Below, in pieces: positions 1 to 5,526 of a DNA stretch of 5,526 nt (the stretch's first letter is position 1; each line of letters begins with the position of its first letter). Position numbers and translations under genes: made by a program. Origin of the DNA: Acidobacteriota bacterium (GTDB lineage: Bacteria > Acidobacteriota > Thermoanaerobaculia > Thermoanaerobaculales > Thermoanaerobaculaceae); the NCBI GenBank assembly GCA_027458945.1, contig DAIDOU010000242.1, positions 1-5,526 of the forward strand. Direction: 5' to 3'. The notes beneath the pieces are model-generated. The model worked only from the letters and a program-made list of their open reading frames with translations. It searched no databases and had not been told where the DNA came from.

Positions 1-304
1 AGAACGGTGTGTCGCGTTCCATCACCATCGAGCGGTAGTTCTCCTCGTTGGGGAAGGTCGTGACCTCCGGCTCGGCGCCCTCGACAAGGCCGTGGAACAT
101 CTCCAGGTACATCTTGGCGACGCGCTCCGGTGTTCCCGTCAAGTTGGGGTCGCTGCGGTCGAGGTGCAGCATGTCGAGGATCGCCCCGACGTGCTCGGCG
201 ATCTTCTCGACGCGCTCCTTCTCCTCCCCGTTGGGGATGATGTTGGAGTCCCGGTCGGAGATCGAGACCCCGCGCTCGGAACCGAGAACCAGCGTCTTGT
301 GCAT
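1..304 (-). CDS. folE: GTP cyclohydrolase I, N-terminal part (3' end outside window)
   Basis: GTP cyclohydrolase I converts GTP to 7,8-dihydroneopterin triphosphate, the first step of tetrahydrofolate (and other pterin or deazapurine) synthesis in the cytoplasm. Reading the minus strand from 304 gives 101 residues beginning MHKTLVLGSERG. A helical region follows, then the family hallmark DPNLTGTPERVAKMY (about residues 52-66), the segment TTFPNEENY (about 83-91) and MVMERDTPF at the window edge. That last segment normally runs straight into the zinc-binding CEHH motif, so the zinc and catalytic residues lie outside the window and cannot be checked. The ATG at 302-304 is chosen because it has a GGGGAGG ribosome site four bases upstream. 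The other ATG, at 306-308, is out of frame and touches that site. The gene is divergent from the rhamnose genes and has no obvious functional tie to them. Family assignment rests on recognised motifs. Confidence 0.93.
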   Translation of the reverse strand, partial: MHKTLVLGSERGVSISDRDSNIIPNGEEKERVEKIAEHVGAILDMLHLDRSDPNLTGTPERVAKMYLEMFHGLVEGAEPEVTTFPNEENYRSMVMERDTPF

Positions 305-308
305 GCAT

Positions 309-315
309 CCTCCCC
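309..315 (-). promoter_or_regulatory. Ribosome binding site that fixes the folE start
   Basis: On the minus strand this reads GGGGAGG, a near-perfect anti-16S match. It ends four bases before the ATG at 304-302. A second ATG at 308-306 directly abuts the site and is in another frame, so the site selects the downstream ATG. Confidence 0.7.
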
Positions 316-408
316 GGTAGTCTTCACTGGCGCCCAGGCTAAGGCCGCCACCGGTCAGTCTATTCCAGAATCCGGTCGGCGGGCCACCGAGCGGCCCGGG
401 CCGGCGTG

Positions 409-414
409 TAGAAT
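409..414 (+). promoter_or_regulatory. Candidate -10 element for the rmlABD operon
   Basis: TAGAAT matches five of six bases of the sigma70/sigmaA -10 consensus TATAAT. It stands out in very GC-rich surroundings, 35 bases before the rmlA start. No good -35 box is seen at 16-18 bases upstream, which is common for high-GC bacteria with -10-dominated promoters. Transcription would begin near 420 and leave a leader of about 30 bases carrying the rmlA ribosome site. The call is inferred from sequence only. Confidence 0.45.
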
Positions 415-449
415 ACCGGCGCGGCGACGCGAGGAGGGCGGAGGCGGCG

Positions 450-1319
<870 letters not shown>

Positions 1320-1368
1320 TCGGGTCGGCGCGGCCGCGGCGAGGACAGGGGCGAACCCCGGAGGTCTG

Positions 1369-2382
1369 ATGGCGAGGATATTGGTCACTGGCGGGTGCGG
1401 CTTCATCGGGTCGAACTTCGTGCGCATGCTGCTGGCCGAGCGCCCCGACTGGGAGGTCGTCAACCTCGACAAGCTCACCTACGCCGGCCGGCTGGAGAAC
1501 CTGGCCGACGTCGCCGGCGACCCCCGATACCGCCTCGTCAAGGGTGACATCTGCGACCCCGGCGTCGTGCGCGAGGCGATGGCAGGGTGCCGCATGGCGG
1601 TGAACTTCGCCGCCGAGACGCACGTCGACCGCTCGCTGCTCGGCGCGGGGCACTTCATCGACACCGACATGAAGGGCGTGCTCGTGCTGCTCGAGGAGGC
1701 CCGGCGGGTCGGGATCGAACGGTTCGTGCAGATCTCGACCGACGAGGTATACGGCTCGATCGCGGAAGGCTCGTTCGACGAGGGTTGCGTCCTCAACCCG
1801 CGCAACCCGTACGCGGCCTCCAAGGCCGGCGGCGACCGGCTGGCGTTCGCCTACTGGGCGACGTACGGCGTGCCGGTCGTGATCACCCGCGCCTCGAACA
1901 ACTACGGCCCGTACCAGTATCCGGAAAAGCTGATCCCGCTCTTCGCCACCAACGCGCTGCGTGACGAGAGCCTGCCGCTGTACGGCGACGGGCGCAACGT
2001 ACGCGACTGGCTGCACGTGTCCGACCACTGTCGCGCCGTGCTGTTCGTCCTCGAGAACGGGTCCAACGGCGAGGTCTACAACATCGCGGGCGGCAACGAG
2101 CGCGAGAACATCGCGATCACGCGCGAGGTGCTGCGGCTGCTGGGCAAGCCGGAGAAGCTGATCCGCCCGGTCGACGACCGCGTCGGGCACGACCGCCGCT
2201 ACTCGCTCGACGCCTCCAAGCTCGGGCGCCTCGGGTGGGCGCCGCGCGTGGTGTTCGAGGCGGGGCTCGCCGATACGGTGCGCTGGTACGCCGAGAACGA
2301 GGCGTGGTGGCGGCCGATCAAGGACCACGACGGCGAGTTCCGCCGCTATTACGAGGAGCAGTACGGGGCAAGACTGAAGTGA
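1369..2382 (+). CDS. rmlB: dTDP-glucose 4,6-dehydratase
   Basis: RmlB (RfbB) is an NAD-dependent short-chain dehydrogenase-fold enzyme that turns dTDP-glucose into dTDP-4-keto-6-deoxyglucose, the second rhamnose step. The 337 residues match the usual length. Visible motifs, in order, are the Rossmann loop TGGCGFIGSNF (7-17), NLDKLTYAG (32-40), AVNFAAETHVDRS (77-89), the catalytic T124-D125-E126 within STDEVYG, YAASK with Y148 and K152, NNYGPYQYPEKLIP (177-190), GDGRNVRDWLHVSDH (206-220) and the C-terminal GHDRRY (273-278). All expected catalytic residues are present. The ATG has GGAGG at 1360-1364, four bases upstream. It starts 49 bases after the rmlA stop, consistent with co-transcription. 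No rmlC lies between the two genes. Confidence 0.97.
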   Translation: MARILVTGGCGFIGSNFVRMLLAERPDWEVVNLDKLTYAGRLENLADVAGDPRYRLVKGDICDPGVVREAMAGCRMAVNFAAETHVDRSLLGAGHFIDTDMKGVLVLLEEARRVGIERFVQISTDEVYGSIAEGSFDEGCVLNPRNPYAASKAGGDRLAFAYWATYGVPVVITRASNNYGPYQYPEKLIPLFATNALRDESLPLYGDGRNVRDWLHVSDHCRAVLFVLENGSNGEVYNIAGGNERENIAITREVLRLLGKPEKLIRPVDDRVGHDRRYSLDASKLGRLGWAPRVVFEAGLADTVRWYAENEAWWRPIKDHDGEFRRYYEEQYGARLK

Positions 2383-2417
2383 CGGGGTTCGGGACTCGGG
2401 GTTCGGGGCTCGGAGAC
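2383..2417 (+). repeat. Heptanucleotide tandem repeat in the rmlB-rmlD gap
   Basis: Directly after the rmlB stop come five seven-base units: CGGGGTT, CGGGACT, CGGGGTT, CGGGGCT and CGGAGAC. Units 1 and 3 are identical and the others drift by one to three bases. The first four can also be read as two 14-base copies differing at a single position. The array fills most of the 43-base gap, and its last unit supplies the GGAG that serves rmlD as ribosome binding site. It may be a simple-sequence repeat grown by slippage; no function is known. Confidence 0.75.
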
Positions 2418-2425
2418 GACAAGCC

Positions 2426-3265
2426 ATGAGGCTGTTCGTGACCGGGAGCCGGGGGCAGCTCGGCCGCGCGCTGCAGCGCACCGCCGCGGCCGGCGGTCAC
2501 GAGTTCATCGGCCGCGACCTGCCGGAGCTTGACATCACCGACGCCGGGGCGGTTCGCGGCGCCGTTGCGGACGCTCGCCCGGACGCGCTCATCAACTGCG
2601 CCGCCTACACCGCCGTGGACGCCGCCGAGGCCGACGAAGGGAGGGCACTCGCGATCAACGGGACCGCGGTCGAGTGCCTCGCCGCGGCCGCGGACTCAGC
2701 GGGCGCCCGGCTGGTGCAGATCTCGACCGACTTTGTGTTCGACGGCGTCACCGGGCGGCCGTATCGCGAGGACGACCCGCCGCACCCGCTCTCCGCGTAC
2801 GGCCGCACCAAGCTCGCGGGGGAGCGGGCGGCGGCGCGCGCCCGGCGCCACCTGATCGTCCGCACCGCGTGGCTCTTCGGCGACGGCGCCAACTTCGTCC
2901 GCGCGATCCGCCGGCAGCTCGACGCCGGTACGAGGACGCTCGAGGTCGTCGCCGACCAGCGCGGCTGCCCGACGTACGCGGAGGACCTCGCCGACGCGGT
3001 GATCGCCCTGCTCGCGGCCGGCGCCGAGGGGACCGTCCACGCCGTCAACGCCGGCAGCGCGAGCTGGTTCGAGTTCGCGGCCGAGATCGTCCGCTTGCTC
3101 GGAGTTGCCGCCGATGTCGTGCCGATCACGACCGCCGCGGCGGCGCGTCCGGCCGCACGGCCGCCGTTCTCGGTGCTCGACACCTCGCGGTTGCGTGCGA
3201 TCACCGGGGCCGACCTGCCGCCGTGGCCGCAGGCGCTGGCCAGGTTCCTCGCGGCTGGCGGCTGA
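2426..3265 (+). CDS. rmlD: dTDP-4-dehydrorhamnose reductase
   Basis: RmlD (RfbD) reduces dTDP-4-dehydrorhamnose to dTDP-L-rhamnose with NAD(P)H, the last pathway step. The 279-residue product is of normal length and is not fused to an epimerase domain. It shows the Rossmann motif TGSRGQLG (6-13), DITDAGAV (36-43), DALINCAAYTAVDAAE (53-68), the catalytic STDFVFDG (100-107, often STDYVFDG in relatives), YGRTK with Y125 and K129, RTAWLFG (146-152) and the substrate-side VVADQRGCPTYAEDLA (174-189). The ATG has only a modest GGAG at 2412-2415, ten bases upstream and inside the heptad repeat. The 43-base gap to rmlB suggests one operon. The RmlD substrate needs RmlC, which must be encoded elsewhere. 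Confidence 0.96.
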   Translation: MRLFVTGSRGQLGRALQRTAAAGGHEFIGRDLPELDITDAGAVRGAVADARPDALINCAAYTAVDAAEADEGRALAINGTAVECLAAAADSAGARLVQISTDFVFDGVTGRPYREDDPPHPLSAYGRTKLAGERAAARARRHLIVRTAWLFGDGANFVRAIRRQLDAGTRTLEVVADQRGCPTYAEDLADAVIALLAAGAEGTVHAVNAGSASWFEFAAEIVRLLGVAADVVPITTAAAARPAARPPFSVLDTSRLRAITGADLPPWPQALARFLAAGG

Positions 3266-3292
3266 GCGCCTGCAACGCCGGCGACGAGATAG

Positions 3293-3312
3293 TTGAATGA
3301 GTCGCAATTCAA
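3293..3312. promoter_or_regulatory. Inverted repeat TTGAAT-N8-ATTCAA, possible operator
   Basis: Two perfect six-base arms (3293-3298 and 3307-3312) flank an eight-base spacer. They end nine bases before the candidate -35 box at 3322. The arms are AT-rich in a GC-rich genome, which favours a protein-binding site over a stable RNA hairpin. The regulator is unknown. Confidence 0.4.
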
Positions 3313-3321
3313 TGGTGTGAC

Positions 3322-3350
3322 TTGATTTCGTGAAGAGGTTCACATAAATT
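3322..3350 (+). promoter_or_regulatory. Candidate sigma70-type promoter of the NTPase-OFOR operon
   Basis: A -35-like TTGATT (3322-3327, four of six consensus bases) and a -10-like TAAATT (3345-3350, four of six) are separated by exactly 17 bases, the preferred spacing. Transcription would start near 3357, just ahead of the GGAGG at 3365-3369, giving a leader of about 24 bases. Both boxes lie in the only clearly AT-rich stretch of this gap. The individual matches are moderate, so the call leans on spacing and location. Confidence 0.5.
3329..3344. promoter_or_regulatory. CRP/FNR-family-like operator, CGTGA-N6-TCACA
   Basis: The sequence matches nine of the ten conserved positions of the CRP-type consensus TGTGA-N6-TCACA (the first T is C). 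It can also be read as the perfect repeat GTGAA-N4-TTCAC at 3330-3343. It sits inside the spacer of the candidate promoter, where a bound protein would be expected to repress. If transcription instead starts further downstream, activation is possible. CRP, FNR and actinobacterial GlxR-type proteins use this half-site; the actual regulator is an inference. Confidence 0.45.
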
Positions 3351-3364
3351 GTCGGCCGGGGGGC

Positions 3365-3369
3365 GGAGG
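3365..3369 (+). promoter_or_regulatory. Ribosome binding site favouring a TTG start
   Basis: GGAGG ends 11 bases before TTG at 3381. The in-frame ATG codons at 3387 and 3396 are 17 and 26 bases away, beyond normal spacing. The TTG is therefore the best-supported start of the P-loop NTPase gene, with ATG 3387 the alternative. Confidence 0.5.
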
Positions 3370-3380
3370 CCTTTGCTCGC

Positions 3381-4148
3381 TTGCGTATGGATGCCATGAC
3401 CACGTTCGACCGACGCCCCGACGCGTGCGCGGCACTCGCGGCACCGGTCGTCATCCTCGTCGGCCACTTCGGCAGCGGCAAGAGCGAGATCGCTCTCAAC
3501 CTCGCGCTCGGCTTCCGCGCGCACGGCGAGGACGTCAGCATCGTGGACCTCGACGTGGTCAAGCCGTACTTCCGTTGCCGGCAGGCGCGGGAAGAGCTGC
3601 ACGCACGCGGCATCCGCCTCGTCGCTCCCGAGGGCGAGCACGCGCACGCGGACCTGCCGATCATCCTCCCCGCCATCCGCCACCTGCTGCAGCGCCCCAC
3701 GGGCCGGGTGCTCATGGACGTCGGCGGCGACCCGGTGGGCGCGCGTGCTCTCGGCTCGCTCTCCGACGCCGTGGTGCCGCCATCGACCGAACTCCTGGTC
3801 GTGCTCAACTTCCTCCGCCCGTACACCGAGACGGTGGAGGAGGCGGTGGAGATGGTGCGCGCGATCGAGGCGGCGGCGCGGCTCAAGGCGACCGGCGTGG
3901 TGTCGAACACCCACCTGCTGTCCGAGACCACGCCAGCGGTCGTGCTGGAGGGGCTGCAGATGGCGGAGGAGGCCGCGGCTCGGTTGCGGCTGCCCGTCGT
4001 CGCGGCGGTGGCCGATCGGCCGACGGCGCGCGGCCTCGCGGGGCGGACGCTCCCACGCCCGCTCCTCGTGCTCGAGCGGCTGATCAGGCCGCCGTTCGAG
4101 GGCACGCGGCAGCAGCGCAGGGTCGGACCGCTGTTCGTGCTGAACTGA
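3381..4148 (+). CDS. MinD/CobQ-like P-loop NTPase of an OFOR operon, function unknown
   Basis: This 255-residue cytoplasmic protein is a P-loop NTPase of the SIMIBI (MinD/ParA/CobQ-like) type. It has a Walker A loop GHFGSGKS (28-35), a conserved DLDVVKPYFRCR block (56-67) that probably acts as switch I, and a Walker B/switch II-like LMDVGGDPVGARALG (111-125). SNTHLL (175-180) may contact the base. There are no membrane segments and no iron-sulfur cysteine cluster. The Walker A lacks the extra lysine of classical MinD/ParA (KGGxGKS). From memory, relatives with DLDIVNPYFRSR often sit beside 2-oxoacid:ferredoxin oxidoreductase genes in anaerobes and are annotated only as ATP-binding proteins; here the Asn is Lys and the Ser is Cys. 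The gene leads the operon, ending 15 bases before the ferredoxin subunit. A role in maturing or regulating the oxidoreductase is inferred from context. The start is probably TTG; ATG at 3387 or 3396 would shorten it by two or five residues. Confidence 0.85.
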   Translation: MRMDAMTTFDRRPDACAALAAPVVILVGHFGSGKSEIALNLALGFRAHGEDVSIVDLDVVKPYFRCRQAREELHARGIRLVAPEGEHAHADLPIILPAIRHLLQRPTGRVLMDVGGDPVGARALGSLSDAVVPPSTELLVVLNFLRPYTETVEEAVEMVRAIEAAARLKATGVVSNTHLLSETTPAVVLEGLQMAEEAAARLRLPVVAAVADRPTARGLAGRTLPRPLLVLERLIRPPFEGTRQQRRVGPLFVLN

Positions 4149-4163
4149 GAAAGGAGCTCGAGG

Positions 4164-4397
4164 GTGCCCCAGATCCTCATCGATCGCGACCTCTGCAAAG
4201 GGTGCGAGCTGTGCGTCAACGCCTGCCCGCAGAAGATCCTGGCGATGGGCCGCGAGATCAACGCGAAGGGGTACTTCTTCGCGTCCGTCGTCGAACAGAA
4301 GCGGTGCATCGGCTGCCGCCTGTGCTGCATCACCTGCCCCGACGTGGCGATCCAGATGCGCGTCTCGGGCACGATGTACCACTACTTCGCCTACTAG
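4164..4397 (+). CDS. korD: 2-oxoacid:ferredoxin oxidoreductase, ferredoxin (delta) subunit
   Basis: This 77-residue protein is the small ferredoxin subunit that carries electrons within 2-oxoacid:ferredoxin oxidoreductases of the 2-oxoglutarate/2-oxoisovalerate type. It has two [4Fe-4S] motifs: C11-x2-C14-x2-C17-x3-C21-P and C48-x2-C51-x2-C54-x3-C58-P. One extra cysteine, C55, lies inside the second motif. All eight ligands are present. It starts with GTG at 4164, supported by AAGGAG at 4151-4156 with a seven-base spacer. It lies between the P-loop NTPase and the alpha subunit, the usual delta-alpha-beta order. Without its neighbours it could be read as a generic 2[4Fe-4S] ferredoxin; the context makes the subunit assignment firm. 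Whether the complex is of KOR or VOR type is not decided by this subunit. Confidence 0.93.
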   Translation: MPQILIDRDLCKGCELCVNACPQKILAMGREINAKGYFFASVVEQKRCIGCRLCCITCPDVAIQMRVSGTMYHYFAY

Positions 4398-4416
4398 GGT
4401 TGCAACGGAGCGAATC

Positions 4417-5502
4417 ATGGCCAAGAAGCTCATGAAGGGGTGCGAGGCGATCGGAGAGGCGGCGGTCAAGGCCGGCTGCAAGCTCTTCTTCGGCTATCCG
4501 ATCACGCCCCAGAACGAGATCCCCGAGTACATGGCGCACCGGCTGCCCCAGGTCGGCGGCACGTTCGTGCAGGCCGAGAGCGAGGTCGCGGCGTCGAACA
4601 TGATCTACGGCGCGGCGGGCAGCGGCGAGCGCGTCTTCACGTCCTCGTCGTCGCCGGGGATCTCGCTGATGCAGGAGGGGATCTCGTACATCGCCGGGTC
4701 CGAGCTGCCGGTCGTCATCGTGAACATCATGCGCGCGGGCCCCGGCCTGGGCGGGATCCTTCCCAGCCAGAGCGACTACTTCCAGGCGACCAAGGGCGGC
4801 GGACACGGAGACTATCGCCTCCTCGTCCTGGCGCCGTGGTCGGTGCAGGAGGCCGCGGACCTCGTGCAGGACGCGTTCGACCTCGCGGACTTCTACCGCA
4901 ACCCGGTGATGGTGCTCGGCGACGGGTTGATCGGGCAGATGATGGAGCCGGTGGAGTTCAGGCCGGAGCGCACCCCGTGCAAGCCGCTGCCGCCCAAGGA
5001 GTGGGCCGCCACCGGGTGCCCCGGCGACCGGCCCACGAACATCGTCAACTCGCTCTTCCTCGACCCCGAGGTGCTGGAGCGCCACAACCAGAAGCTCAAG
5101 GCGAAGTACGACCGCATGGTGCGCGACGAGGTGAGGTGCGCGAGCTACGGCACCGACCGGCCGTACGACGTCCTCGTCGTCGCGTACGGGACGGTGGCGC
5201 GCGTGTCCAGCACGGCGCTCGACGACCTGCGCGAGGAGGGCGTCGATGCGGCGCTGTTCCGCCCGATCACGCTCTTCCCGTTCCCATACGCCGAGCTGCG
5301 CGCGGCGGCCGAGAAGGCGCGGGAGGTGCTGGTGGTCGAACTCTCGACCGGACAGATGATCGAGGACGTCCGCCTCGCGCTCGAGGGGCGGATGCCGATC
5401 CACTTCCTCGGCCGCCAGGGCGGCATGCTGATCAGCCCCGAGGCGGTGGCGGAGAAGGTGAAGGCGATCCGGGCGTCGTCCGCGGAGGTGCGCCGTGGCT
5501 GA
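4417..5502 (+). CDS. korA: 2-oxoacid:ferredoxin oxidoreductase, alpha subunit (KorA/VorB type)
   Basis: This is the alpha subunit of a CoA-dependent oxidoreductase that decarboxylates a 2-oxoacid to an acyl-CoA and reduces ferredoxin. The 361 residues comprise an N-terminal pyrimidine-binding thiamine-enzyme domain (about 1-185) and a transketolase C-terminal-like domain (about 250-345). Recognisable blocks are GYPITPQNEIPEYM (26-39), QAESEVAASNMIYGAA (52-67), TSSSSPGISLMQEGISY (75-91), RAGPGLGG (106-113), QATKGGGHGDYR (123-134) and GDGLIGQMMEP (168-178). The length matches the unfused anaerobic form, not the roughly 600-residue fused gamma-alpha form of aerobic actinobacteria. Relatives with this N-terminus are often annotated as VorB (branched-chain 2-oxoacids) and also as KorA (2-oxoglutarate), so the substrate is open. 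The ATG has CGGAG at 4406-4410, six bases upstream. The gene follows the ferredoxin subunit by 19 bases and overlaps the beta subunit by 8 bases. Confidence 0.95.
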   Translation: MAKKLMKGCEAIGEAAVKAGCKLFFGYPITPQNEIPEYMAHRLPQVGGTFVQAESEVAASNMIYGAAGSGERVFTSSSSPGISLMQEGISYIAGSELPVVIVNIMRAGPGLGGILPSQSDYFQATKGGGHGDYRLLVLAPWSVQEAADLVQDAFDLADFYRNPVMVLGDGLIGQMMEPVEFRPERTPCKPLPPKEWAATGCPGDRPTNIVNSLFLDPEVLERHNQKLKAKYDRMVRDEVRCASYGTDRPYDVLVVAYGTVARVSSTALDDLREEGVDAALFRPITLFPFPYAELRAAAEKAREVLVVELSTGQMIEDVRLALEGRMPIHFLGRQGGMLISPEAVAEKVKAIRASSAEVRRG

Positions 5503-5526
5503 GACCGTGGTGTTCGCCAGGCCGCA
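5495..5526 (+). CDS. korB: 2-oxoacid:ferredoxin oxidoreductase, beta subunit, first codons only
   Basis: A GTG at 5495 opens a frame reading MAETVVFARP that runs off the window. It has GGAGG at 5484-5488 with a six-base spacer and overlaps the alpha-subunit stop (5500-5502) by eight bases, typical of translational coupling between subunits. The VVFxRP start resembles the N-terminus I recall for VorA/KorB proteins, which continues toward the thiamine-diphosphate and cluster-binding HYCPGC region. Only ten residues are visible, so the call rests on operon order, ribosome site and this short match. Confidence 0.75.
   Translation, partial: MAETVVFARP

Larger units (their letters stand above)
305..449. 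other. Divergent intergenic region between folE and rmlA
   Basis: This 145-base region separates two genes that point away from each other, so it must hold promoters for both. Toward rmlA there is one good -10-like box (409-414). Toward folE only a weak candidate is visible: TAGACT read on the minus strand around 355-360, with no recognisable -35. A 12-base GC palindrome, CGGCCCGGGCCG, lies at 392-403. A direct repeat of CCGGTC occurs at 351-356 and 372-377, 21 bases apart. No terminator or RNA gene is seen. Confidence 0.6.
3266..3380 (+). other. AT-rich intergenic regulatory region ahead of the NTPase-OFOR operon
   Basis: This 115-base gap separates the rhamnose genes from the oxidoreductase operon. 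Positions 3291-3350 contain 38 A/T bases out of 60, against roughly 30% A/T nearby. The region holds a sigma70-like promoter, a CRP/FNR-type palindrome and a further inverted repeat, listed separately. No terminator hairpin with a T-run is seen after rmlD, so read-through from the rhamnose genes is possible. The short frame ATG-AGT-CGC at 3297-3320 has seven codons and no ribosome site and is not called. Confidence 0.75.

Noticed and set aside
362..371. Inverted repeat ATTC-CA-GAAT between folE and rmlA
   Set aside because: Four-base arms are too short to separate from chance, and the site does not fit a convincing folE promoter.
351..377. Direct repeat CCGGTC spaced by 21 bases
   Set aside because: The six-base GC-rich words are common in this DNA. 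The two-helical-turn spacing is suggestive but unsupported.
3257..3283. Possible terminator after rmlD: GGCG-N6-CGCC hairpin and CGCCGGCG palindrome
   Set aside because: The stems are short, one overlaps the stop codon region, and no T-run follows, so no intrinsic terminator is called.
3297..3320. Seven-codon frame ATG-AGT-CGC... as a possible leader peptide
   Set aside because: It lies upstream of the likely transcription start, has no ribosome site and overlaps operator-like repeats.
2696..4372. Long open frames on the minus strand (558 codons here; also 1228-2481, 3309-4481 and 4330-5403)
   Set aside because: They lie opposite confidently identified genes, are rich in Arg/Ala/Pro, show no recognisable domain, and are expected from strong G/C third-position bias.

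Overview
The window is GC-rich (roughly 70% by eye), densely coded bacterial DNA with strong G/C third-position bias. It holds eight genes in three transcriptional groups, and nothing in it looks mobile. The host is probably a high-GC bacterium with anaerobic-type metabolism. The pyruvate/2-oxoacid:ferredoxin oxidoreductase (OFOR) is the multi-subunit form with a separate ferredoxin subunit, not the fused form of aerobic actinobacteria. A deep-branching anaerobic actinobacterial lineage would fit, but taxonomy cannot be settled from this window.

Layout. (1) Positions 304 down to 1, minus strand: the N-terminal 101 residues of GTP cyclohydrolase I (folE), cut by the window edge. (2) Positions 305-449: a divergent intergenic region with a plausible -10 box for the plus-strand genes. 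(3) Positions 450-3265, plus strand: rmlA, rmlB and rmlD, three of the four genes that make dTDP-L-rhamnose from glucose-1-phosphate and dTTP. The epimerase gene rmlC is not here. The rmlB-rmlD gap carries a short heptanucleotide tandem repeat. (4) Positions 3266-3380: an AT-rich island (38 of 60 bases A/T at 3291-3350) with a sigma70-like promoter, a CRP/FNR-type palindrome inside the promoter spacer and a second inverted repeat just upstream. (5) Positions 3381-5526, plus strand: an uncharacterised MinD/CobQ-type P-loop NTPase, a two-cluster ferredoxin subunit, the OFOR alpha subunit (KorA/VorB type), and the first codons of the thiamine-diphosphate-binding beta subunit, overlapping the alpha gene by 8 bases and cut by the window edge.

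Function. The rml group supplies activated rhamnose for a cell-surface polysaccharide. The second operon encodes a CoA-dependent 2-oxoacid:ferredoxin oxidoreductase (2-oxoglutarate or branched-chain 2-oxoacids) that passes electrons to ferredoxin. The most interesting element is the leading P-loop NTPase, whose position suggests a dedicated assembly or regulatory role for the iron-sulfur enzyme. That role is an inference from context. The promoter ahead of it carries operator-like symmetry.
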